From contig JAFAFY010000082.1 of NCBI GenBank assembly GCA_023423235.1, positions 1-7,020 on the forward strand: DNA of 7,020 nucleotides, given 5' to 3'. Position numbers and translations under genes: made by a program. Below the pieces are notes generated by a model. That model was not told the origin of the DNA and searched no databases. It saw only the letters and a list, made by a program, of their open reading frames with translations. The DNA comes from Pseudomonadota bacterium. GTDB taxonomy: Bacteria; Pseudomonadota; Gammaproteobacteria; Xanthomonadales; Xanthomonadaceae. Within the stretch, counting starts at the first letter, position 1. Every line of letters begins with the position of its first letter. Positions 1 to 5,548 of the stretch are shown here, piece by piece.

Positions 1-461
1 CCACCATGACCACGCTCAACGTGCTGCGCCATGGCCGCAGCCTGTACTCGCGCGAGCAGGTGTTCGGCGGCAAGCAGCTGACCGACGAGGTCATGCGCCG
101 CTACGGACTGAGCTACGAGGAGGCGGGCCTGGCCAAGCGCCAGGGCGGCCTGCCCGAGAGCTACGAGGTCGAGGTGCTCGAACCGTTCAAGGAGGCGCTG
201 GTCCAGCAGGTCAGCCGCCTGCTGCAGTTCTTCTATGCCGGCAGCGACTTCAACCGCGTCGACCAGATCGTGCTGGCCGGCGGCTGCGCCTCGATCCCGG
301 GCGTCGCCGACATGGTCGAGGAGCAGATCGGTGTGCAGACGGTGCTGGCCAATCCGCTGGCGCAGATGACGCTGGGGCCGCGGGTGCAGGCGCACGCGCT
401 GGCCCAGGACGCCCCGGCGCTGATGATCGCCTGCGGCCTGGCGCTGAGGAGCTTCGACTGA
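1..461 (+). CDS. pilM: PilM, type IV pilus inner-membrane platform protein (3' part only)
   Basis: This is the C-terminal part, about 152 residues, of the cytoplasmic actin-like ATPase that assembles on the inner face of the membrane and binds the PilN N-terminus, linking the pilus motor to the periplasmic alignment complex. The reading frame is open from the window edge, so the ATG at 6 is internal; family members are about 350 residues. Visible family landmarks are a stretch reading FGGKQLTDEVMRRYGLSYEEA, typical of the PilM subdomain that follows the nucleotide-binding half, and the glycine-rich LAGGCASIPG, the second nucleotide-contact loop of the actin/FtsA fold. The end, IACGLALRSFD, is the usual PilM terminus. 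The stop shares one base with the pilN start (TGATG), so translation is probably coupled. Identity is supported both by sequence and by the pilNOPQ genes that follow. Confidence 0.95.
   Translation, partial: TMTTLNVLRHGRSLYSREQVFGGKQLTDEVMRRYGLSYEEAGLAKRQGGLPESYEVEVLEPFKEALVQQVSRLLQFFYAGSDFNRVDQIVLAGGCASIPGVADMVEEQIGVQTVLANPLAQMTLGPRVQAHALAQDAPALMIACGLALRSFD
446..451 (+). promoter_or_regulatory. Ribosome binding site of pilN
   Basis: GAGGAG lies inside the last codons of pilM, nine bases before the pilN ATG at 461. It supports that start and indicates independent ribosome loading as well as coupling through the TGATG overlap. Confidence 0.7.
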
Positions 462-1126
462 TGGCACGGATCAACCTCCTCCCGTGGCGCGCCGAGCGGC
501 GCAAGCTGCGGCAGAAAGAATTCGGCATGATGATCGCCCTCGCGGTACTGGCGGGCCTGGTGCTGTGGTTCCTGGTCAACATGTACTACAACGGCCAGAT
601 CAGCGGCCAGGAGGCGCGCAACGCGTTCCTGCAGCAGCAGATCGCCGAGGTCGACAAGCAGATCGCCGAGATCGACGAGCTCGACCGCCAGAAGGGCCGC
701 CTGCTCGCGCGCAAGGAAGTCATCGAGCAGCTGCAGGGCAACCGCTCGCAGATGGTCCACCTGTTCGATTCGCTGGTGCGCACGATCCCCGACGGCGTGC
801 TGCTGACCTCGCTCAAGCAGGAAGGCCAGACGCTGACGCTGGAAGGCCGCTCGCAGTCCAATGCGCGGGTCAGCAACTACATGCGCAACCTGGAGAGCTC
901 GGGCTGGATGAAGAGCCCGAGGCTGTCGGTCATCGAGGCCAAGGACGGTGTGGCCGGCCTGCCTTACTCCTTCCAGCTGAGCGTGCAGCTCTCGACCCCG
1001 GACAAGAAGGGCGAGGGTGACGCCGAAGGCGACGCCGTGGATGCGCCGCCGGCCGATGCCGCTGCGCCCGAACCGGCGGCACCTGCGGCGACCCCGGCCG
1101 CGACCGACCAAGGAGCCGCCTCGTGA
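461..1126 (+). CDS. pilN: PilN, type IV pilus inner-membrane alignment protein
   Basis: PilN is a bitopic inner-membrane protein that joins cytoplasmic PilM to the periplasmic PilO/PilP complex. The product is 221 residues. It starts MARINLLPWR, the conserved cytoplasmic motif that sits in a groove of PilM. One membrane span follows at about residues 22-43, then a polar, Glu/Gln/Lys-rich coiled coil at about 48-95, and the ferredoxin-like periplasmic domain at about 98-180 (LVRTIPDGVLLTSLKQEG onward). After residue 181 there is a charged, then Ala/Pro/Asp-rich tail of about 40 residues with low complexity, which adds length over the compact family core. The start is fixed by the N-terminal motif and the GAGGAG upstream. 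The stop overlaps the pilO GTG by four bases (GTGA). Identity is clear from motif, topology and position. Confidence 0.96.
   Translation: MARINLLPWRAERRKLRQKEFGMMIALAVLAGLVLWFLVNMYYNGQISGQEARNAFLQQQIAEVDKQIAEIDELDRQKGRLLARKEVIEQLQGNRSQMVHLFDSLVRTIPDGVLLTSLKQEGQTLTLEGRSQSNARVSNYMRNLESSGWMKSPRLSVIEAKDGVAGLPYSFQLSVQLSTPDKKGEGDAEGDAVDAPPADAAAPEPAAPAATPAATDQGAAS
1110..1115 (+). promoter_or_regulatory. Ribosome binding site deciding the GTG start of pilO
   Basis: AAGGAG ends seven bases before the GTG at 1123. The nearest in-frame ATG, at 1138, is 22 bases away from it, so this site argues for the GTG start. It lies within the pilN coding sequence. Confidence 0.75.
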
Positions 1127-1809
1127 GCAAGAAGAAAATGTCGCTGCGCGAGCTGGACATCAACAACGCCGGCGCCTGGCCGATGGAGTACAAGATCGGC
1201 GCCTGCGTGCTGGTCGGCCTGCTGGTGTTCGGATTGCTGTGGTACGTGCTGACGCGCGAGAAGGGCGACCAGCTCAAGAGCCTGGAGTCGCAGGAAGCCA
1301 CGCTGCGCCAGGACTTCGAGACCAAGCAGGGCCGCGCCGCCAATCTGGAGCCGCTCAAGCAGCAGCTCGCGCAGATGGAGCAGCAGCTCCAGCAGATGCT
1401 GCGCCAGTTGCCGAGCCGCACCGAGATGCCCGACCTGATCACCGATATCTCGCAGACCGCCATCGCCACCGGCATCCAGAACGACCTGTTCAAGCCCGGC
1501 GAAGAGGCGCCCAAGGAGTTCTACGCCGAGCAGCCGATCGCGCTGCGCATGGTCGGCACCTATCACCAGTTCGGCGCCTTCGTCAGTGGCGTGGCCTCGC
1601 TGCCGCGCGTGGTCATCATGACCATGCACGACATCTCGCTCAAACCGCGCGGTGGCGGCAGTGGCAGCAACAACCTCGCTGCGATCGGTCCGAACTCGAG
1701 CCTGGAGCTTGTCGGTACCGTCAAGACCTACCGCTACCTGGACGAAGAGGAGACCGCCGCCCAGGAGCAGGCGGCCGCGCAGGCGGACGCCGCGGGAGGA
1801 GCGCGCTGA
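1123..1809 (+). CDS. pilO: PilO, type IV pilus inner-membrane alignment protein
   Basis: PilO is the bitopic partner of PilN; the two form a heterodimer that reaches through the periplasm towards PilP and PilQ. The product is 228 residues with a GTG start. A short cytoplasmic segment contains LDINNAGAWPMEYK, a typical PilO N-terminus. One membrane span covers about residues 25-43, and a Gln/Glu/Leu-rich coiled coil about 45-95. The periplasmic ferredoxin-like domain starts around LPSRTEMPDLITDISQTAI (about 96-114) and includes YHQFGAFVSGVASLPRVV. A Gly/Ser/Asn-rich loop near 177-184 interrupts the last strands, and the C-terminus is an Ala/Gln/Glu-rich tail after about 208. The stop and the pilP start share one base (TGATG). 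Family assignment is firm. Confidence 0.96.
   Translation: MSKKKMSLRELDINNAGAWPMEYKIGACVLVGLLVFGLLWYVLTREKGDQLKSLESQEATLRQDFETKQGRAANLEPLKQQLAQMEQQLQQMLRQLPSRTEMPDLITDISQTAIATGIQNDLFKPGEEAPKEFYAEQPIALRMVGTYHQFGAFVSGVASLPRVVIMTMHDISLKPRGGGSGSNNLAAIGPNSSLELVGTVKTYRYLDEEETAAQEQAAAQADAAGGAR
1794..1800 (+). promoter_or_regulatory. Ribosome binding site of pilP
   Basis: GGGAGGA lies just before the pilO stop and ends eight bases before the ATG at 1809. It singles out that ATG in a reading frame that stays open far upstream through pilO and the end of pilN. Confidence 0.75.
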
Positions 1810-2348
1810 TGACGACCAATCGCAAGATCGCCGGCGCGCTGGCCGCGGCCGCGACCCTGCTGCTGGCCACCGGCTGCGGCCGCGGCATCACCAGCAAGCC
1901 GGGCGATGCGCCGAACCTGCAGCAATGGGTCGAGGAAGTGCGCATGCGTCCCGCGCCGCCGCTGGACCCGCTGCCGGTGATGCAGCAGTTCGAGACGTTC
2001 GAATATTCCGCGCAGGGGATCCGCGATCCCTTCAGCGACGCGTTCACCGATGCCGACAGCGGCAGCGGCCCGCGCCCCGATTCCAATCGCCGCAAGCAGA
2101 CGCTCGAGCAGTTCCCGCTCGACAGCCTGGGCATGGTCGGCACCCTGCACACCGGGCCGCGGATGGTCGCGCTGGTGCTGGCGCCCGACAAGGTCACCCA
2201 CCGCGTCGCGCCGGGCGAGTACCTGGGACAGAATGACGGCCGGGTCACCTCGATCAGCGAAGACCGGATCGAACTGGTGGAACTCGTTCCCGACGGGGCA
2301 GGCGGCTGGCTGGAACGGCCTGCGTCGATCGCGCTTGAAGACAAATGA
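1809..2348 (+). CDS. pilP: PilP, type IV pilus assembly lipoprotein
   Basis: PilP is an inner-membrane lipoprotein whose periplasmic beta domain connects PilN/PilO to the N0/N1 domains of PilQ. The product is 179 residues. It has a lipoprotein signal (basic NRK, hydrophobic run to residue 19, then ATGC with the acylated Cys at 23). A flexible segment follows, including VRMRPAPPLDPLP, the region that in this family binds PilN/PilO. Next come the hallmark YSAQGIRDPF (about 66-75) and a disordered Asp/Ser/Pro stretch (about 80-95). The beta-sandwich domain runs from about 98 (TLEQFPLDSLGMVGTL) to 175. The frame is open upstream as far as about 1017, but the lipobox position and the GGAGG site require the start at 1809. 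The stop overlaps the first possible pilQ ATG. Confidence 0.95.
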   Translation: MTTNRKIAGALAAAATLLLATGCGRGITSKPGDAPNLQQWVEEVRMRPAPPLDPLPVMQQFETFEYSAQGIRDPFSDAFTDADSGSGPRPDSNRRKQTLEQFPLDSLGMVGTLHTGPRMVALVLAPDKVTHRVAPGEYLGQNDGRVTSISEDRIELVELVPDGAGGWLERPASIALEDK

Positions 2349-2350
2349 TG

Positions 2351-2356
2351 AGGGGA
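2351..2356 (+). promoter_or_regulatory. Ribosome binding site deciding the pilQ start
   Basis: AGGGGA lies between two pairs of in-frame ATG codons (2345/2348 and 2360/2363). It leaves six bases to the ATG at 2363 and only three to 2360. This favours 2363, with 2360 close behind. The upstream pair has only a weak GAAG before it. Confidence 0.55.
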
Positions 2357-2362
2357 AGCATG

Positions 2363-4264
2363 ATGACCGTTAGCAATGCGCGATGCCCGCAGCCGAATCG
2401 CGTCCGGGGCCCGATGCGGGCAGGACTGCTCGGCCTGGCGATCGGTTCGATCGCCGCCTTCGGAGGCGTCCACGCGGCGCAGCCCGTCGCGGTCCAGGGC
2501 GGCGGCCATGCCTTCGCCATGCTGCAGGCGGCCAGCGCCGCGGCACCGGCGGTGTCGGTGACCGATGTCGATTTCCGTCGCGGCGACGGCGGCTCCGGCA
2601 AGCTGATCCTGCGCTTCGACGGCGATGGCGCCGCGCCCGACCTGCGGACGCAGGGCGGCAACGTCATCGTCAGCCTCGGCAGTGCGACCTTGCCGGCGAG
2701 CCTGCAACGCCCGCTCAACGTCACCGATTTCGCCACGCCGGTGCAGCGCATCGATGCCCGCGAGGGCAATGGCGGCGCGCAGATCGTGCTCAGCGCACAG
2801 GGCAACTTCGAGCCGCTGGCCTACCAGACCGGTCGCGACTACATCGTCGAGATCGTGCCGCGTGCGGCCGCGGCCGACCGCGCGGTCGGTGCCGCCACCG
2901 CCGCGGCGACCATGGGCCAGGCCTCGAGCGCCGACATCCCGGGCGCGCGTGCCTACAGCGGCTCCCCGGTGACGTTCAATTTCCAGGACATCCCGGTACG
3001 TACGGTGCTGCAGCTGATCGCAGACGAGTCCAACCTCAACATCGTCGCCGCCGACAGTGTCAGCGGCAGCGCGACGCTGCGCCTGACCAACGTGCCGTGG
3101 GACCAGGCGCTGGACATCGTGCTGCAGGCCAAGGGGCTGGACAAGCGCCGCAGCGGCAACGTGATCTGGGTGGCGCCGCAGAGCGAGATCGCCGCGTTCG
3201 AGCAGGCGCGCGAGGATGCGCGCATGGCGATCGAGGAACGCGCGGAGATGGTCACCGAGTACATCCCGATCAGCTACGGCAACGCCGAGGACGTGGCCAA
3301 GCTGCTGACCGATGAAAGCAAGAGTGGCGGTGGTGGTTCCAGTGGCAGCGGAAGTTCGCAGAGCCGCGGCTTCCTGTCCTCGCGTGGCAGCATCAGTTTC
3401 GATCGTCGCACCAACACCCTGCTTGTGATCGACATCCCGCAGCGGGTTGCGGAAGTGCGGCGCCTGGTGAACCTGCTCGACAAGCCGGTTGACCAGGTGG
3501 TGATCGAGGCGCGCATCGTCATCGCGAACGAGTCGTTTGCACGTGAGCTCGGGGCGAAGTTCGGCGTCAACAGCCGTGCCGACAAGAACATCGACGATCG
3601 CGTTGACCTCGGCGGCGGCTTCATTGCCGGCGAGAACAACACCATCGGCAGGCCTGGCGCCCTGAACGTCAATCTGCCTGTGACCGGCGGGCCGGCACTG
3701 GGCTTCACCATCCTCGGCAACACCATCAACTGGCATGTCGAGCTGTCGGCGATGCAACAGGAAGGCCGCGGCGAGGTGATCTCCAACCCGCGTATCGTTA
3801 CCAGCAACCAGCGAGAGGCAACCATCAGCCAGGGCCAGGAAATCGGCTATATCACCGTCACGGGCGGGCAGAGCAACAGTATCCCGACCGTTGAGTTCAA
3901 GGACGTGTTGTTGGAGCTGAAGGTCACGCCGACGATCACCGCCGATGGTCGCGTGTTCCTGGCGATGGACATCAAGAAGGATGAGATCCAAGGTTACGAG
4001 TCCTATCCCGACATTGGCCGCGTGCCGCTGATCAGCAAGCGTAACGTGACCACTGCGGTGTTGATCGACGACGGCCAGACCGTTGCGATCGGCGGTGTCT
4101 ACGAGTTCCGTGATTCGAACGATCTGACCAAGGTGCCGTTCCTGGGCGACCTGCCGATCCTCGGCAACCTGTTCAAGACCCGTAGCCGTGAAAAGGAAAA
4201 GGCCGAACTGCTGATCTTCGTGACCCCGAAGGTCATGCGAGTCGCACAGCGCCCGATCGGCTGA
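2363..4264 (+). CDS. pilQ: PilQ, type IV pilus outer-membrane secretin
   Basis: PilQ forms the multimeric gated pore through which the pilus fibre, and in competent species incoming DNA, crosses the outer membrane. From 2363 the product is 633 residues; starts at 2360, 2348 or 2345 would add 1, 5 or 6. A Sec signal peptide ends near residue 38 (GGVHA/AQ). One AMIN domain (peptidoglycan targeting) is at about 64-165, an STN/N0 domain at about 204-272 (FNFQDIPVRTVLQLIADESN), and an N1 domain at about 297-375, split by a Gly/Ser linker at about 320-334. The secretin barrel is at about 460-625. The signature VPFLGDLPILGNLF is at 591-604, followed by a C-terminus reading AELLIFVTPKVM. Only one AMIN repeat is evident; several PilQ proteins carry two. 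This is the last gene of the pil operon, followed directly by a terminator. Confidence 0.97.
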   Translation: MTVSNARCPQPNRVRGPMRAGLLGLAIGSIAAFGGVHAAQPVAVQGGGHAFAMLQAASAAAPAVSVTDVDFRRGDGGSGKLILRFDGDGAAPDLRTQGGNVIVSLGSATLPASLQRPLNVTDFATPVQRIDAREGNGGAQIVLSAQGNFEPLAYQTGRDYIVEIVPRAAAADRAVGAATAAATMGQASSADIPGARAYSGSPVTFNFQDIPVRTVLQLIADESNLNIVAADSVSGSATLRLTNVPWDQALDIVLQAKGLDKRRSGNVIWVAPQSEIAAFEQAREDARMAIEERAEMVTEYIPISYGNAEDVAKLLTDESKSGGGGSSGSGSSQSRGFLSSRGSISFDRRTNTLLVIDIPQRVAEVRRLVNLLDKPVDQVVIEARIVIANESFARELGAKFGVNSRADKNIDDRVDLGGGFIAGENNTIGRPGALNVNLPVTGGPALGFTILGNTINWHVELSAMQQEGRGEVISNPRIVTSNQREATISQGQEIGYITVTGGQSNSIPTVEFKDVLLELKVTPTITADGRVFLAMDIKKDEIQGYESYPDIGRVPLISKRNVTTAVLIDDGQTVAIGGVYEFRDSNDLTKVPFLGDLPILGNLFKTRSREKEKAELLIFVTPKVMRVAQRPIG

Positions 4265-4286
4265 TCGAACGCGACAAGCACTGCGT

Positions 4287-4313
4287 GGAACGGGGCCTTC
4301 GGGCCCCGTTTCC
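4287..4313 (+). terminator. Intrinsic terminator after pilQ, UUCG tetraloop
   Basis: A perfect nine-base stem (4289-4297 with 4302-4310: AACGGGGCC/GGCCCCGTT) is closed by the very stable cUUCGg tetraloop. It can be extended by two G-C pairs with one bulged T. A short, interrupted T-rich tail follows (TTTCCGTTT). It starts 22 bases after the pilQ stop, so it most likely ends the pilMNOPQ transcript. Confidence 0.85.
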
Positions 4314-4337
4314 GTTTGGGCGGGCCTTGCCACGCGT

Positions 4338-4358
4338 GCGACGCCGCGGCAGCGTCGC
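4338..4358. repeat. Short inverted repeat downstream of the terminator
   Basis: GCGACGC at 4338-4344 pairs with GCGTCGC at 4352-4358 around a seven-base loop. It is immediately preceded by the eight-base palindrome CACGCGTG (4331-4338). It lies in the non-coding gap between pilQ and the moxR-like gene. It could be a second structural element in the RNA, an operator, or chance in GC-rich DNA; there is no evidence of a specific regulator. Confidence 0.35.
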
Positions 4359-4397
4359 CGGCACGCAGTGCCTCGCCGTGCCCCCGTTTGGCCTGCG

Positions 4398-4428
4398 TTG
4401 AACCAACGCCGCGCGCAAGCGGTCAAAC
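4398..4428 (+). promoter_or_regulatory. Possible weak promoter for the moxR operon
   Basis: TTGAAC (4398-4403) resembles a -35 element, and TCAAAC (4423-4428) is a poor -10 match at 19 bases spacing. The segment is the least GC-rich part of the gap and would start transcription around 4435, just upstream of the chosen start codon. A new promoter is expected here because the pil operon ends in a terminator, but the match itself is weak. Confidence 0.25.
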
Positions 4429-4466
4429 TGGCCCTGGCGCGATGGGCGCCGATGATGGCCCGATGC

Positions 4467-5486
4467 ATGTCACCCGACACCGCGACTTCCGTTCCTGCCG
4501 GCGACAGGCGCCCGGACGATGCCCTGCATGCCCGGTTCGCTGCGCTGCGCGAGGCGCTATCGGAGGAGATCATCGGGCAACACACGCTGGTCGACCGCCT
4601 GCTGGTGGCGCTGCTGGCCGATGGCCACCTGCTGGTCGAAGGCGCGCCCGGGCTGGCCAAGACCACCGCGATCCGGGCCCTGGCTGCGCGCCTGGAGGCC
4701 GACTTCGCCCGCGTGCAGTTCACACCCGACCTGCTGCCTGCCGATCTGACCGGCACCGAGATCTGGCGTCCGCAGGACGGACGCTTCGAGTTCCAGGCCG
4801 GACCGATCTTCCACCCGCTGCTGCTGGCCGACGAGATCAACCGGGCACCGGCCAAGGTGCAGTCGGCGCTGCTGGAGGCAATGGGCGAGCGCCAGGTCAC
4901 GGTGGGCCGGCAGACCTACCGGCTGCCGCAGCTGTTCCTGGTGATGGCGACCCAGAATCCGATCGAGCAGGAGGGCACCTTCCCGCTGCCCGAGGCGCAG
5001 CTCGACCGCTTCCTGATGCACGTGCGCATCGGTTATCCCGGGGCCGAGGCCGAGGTGCGCATCCTGCAACTGGCACGCACGCGCGCGCTGGCATTGCTCG
5101 ATGCCGAGGAAACCACCCCCGCGCGCCTGTCGCTGGAGGATGTCTTTGCGGCCCGGCGCGCAGTGCTGGAGGTGCACCTCGCGCCCGCGGTCGAGCGCTA
5201 CCTGGTCGAACTGGTGCTGGCCTCGCGCGACGCGACGCCCTATGACCCGGCGCTCGCCCGGCGCATCGCCTGGGGCGCGAGTCCGCGCGGCTCGATCGCC
5301 CTGGAGCGCTGCGCGCGTGCCAGCGCGTGGCTGGCCGGGCGCGATTTCGTCACCCCGGACGATGTCCGTGCGATCGCCCCCGACGTGCTGCGGCATCGCG
5401 TGTTGCCCCGTTACGAGGCCACGGCCGAAGGCTGGGACGGCGACCGCCTGGTCGCGGCGCTGCTCGACCAGGTGCCGCTGCCTTGA
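4467..5486 (+). CDS. MoxR-family AAA+ ATPase
   Basis: This is a cytoplasmic AAA+ ATPase of the MoxR family. Such proteins usually work as chaperone-like machines with partner proteins that carry VWA domains; the substrate here is unknown. From 4467 the product is 339 residues. It shows Walker A GAPGLAKTT (59-67), Walker B LLLADEIN (118-125), the family block ATQNPIEQEGTFPLPEAQ (161-178) holding the sensor-1 Asn, then LDRF. The lid domain carries GASPRGS (270-276) with the sensor-2 Arg. The frame is open to a GTG at 4368, and ATGs at 4452 and 4455 are alternatives. I chose 4467 because the sequence before it is Arg/Ala-rich and unlike the family, whereas MSPDTATSVP leads directly into the conserved FAALREALSEEIIGQ. 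No clear Shine-Dalgarno decides the start. It is the first gene of the second operon. Confidence 0.94.
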   Translation: MSPDTATSVPAGDRRPDDALHARFAALREALSEEIIGQHTLVDRLLVALLADGHLLVEGAPGLAKTTAIRALAARLEADFARVQFTPDLLPADLTGTEIWRPQDGRFEFQAGPIFHPLLLADEINRAPAKVQSALLEAMGERQVTVGRQTYRLPQLFLVMATQNPIEQEGTFPLPEAQLDRFLMHVRIGYPGAEAEVRILQLARTRALALLDAEETTPARLSLEDVFAARRAVLEVHLAPAVERYLVELVLASRDATPYDPALARRIAWGASPRGSIALERCARASAWLAGRDFVTPDDVRAIAPDVLRHRVLPRYEATAEGWDGDRLVAALLDQVPLP

Positions 5487-5490
5487 GTGC

Positions 5491-5548
5491 GGCCATGACG
5501 CGAAGCGTGGCCATCGTGGCCTGGACCGCGTGAGCGAAGCTGCGTCAT
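5491..5548. repeat. Inverted-repeat cluster between the moxR-like and DUF58 genes
   Basis: This 60-base gap is the only real intergenic space in the second operon. ATGACGC (5495-5501) is inverted as GCGTCAT (5542-5548), which includes the DUF58 start codon. A smaller hairpin also fits: ACGC (5498-5501), loop GAA, GCGT (5505-5508), flanked by GGCC on both sides (5491-5494 and 5509-5512, with ATG bulged). GCGAAGC occurs twice. The structures are mutually exclusive, and whether they matter is unknown. Confidence 0.4.

Noticed and set aside
1017..1808. In-frame upstream extension of pilP giving a 443-residue protein.
   Set aside because: The extension overlaps pilN and all of pilO and has Arg/Ala-rich nonsense composition. 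The lipoprotein signal and the GGAGG site place the start at 1809.
4368..4466. N-terminal extension of the MoxR protein from the GTG at 4368.
   Set aside because: The extra 33 residues are unlike the family, no ribosome binding site precedes the GTG, and the likely promoter lies inside this stretch. The ATGs at 4452 and 4455 remain possible.
4265..4466. Possible small RNA or tRNA gene in the gap between the operons.
   Set aside because: No cloverleaf, no tRNA-like conserved blocks, and no second terminator. Only the pilQ terminator and a short hairpin are visible.
1721..4900. A very long open frame (1059 codons) on the minus strand, antisense to pilP, pilQ and the start of the moxR-like gene.
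   Set aside because: It crosses two operons and the terminator, and its translation is rich in Arg, Ala, His and Asp with no recognisable domain. Such frames arise in GC-rich genes because stop codons are rare opposite strongly biased codons. The + strand genes here are well-identified families.
4316..5245. A 309-codon + strand frame overlapping the moxR-like gene.
   Set aside because: It is a frame-shifted shadow of the ATPase, with Arg/Pro/Gly-rich sequence and no motif.
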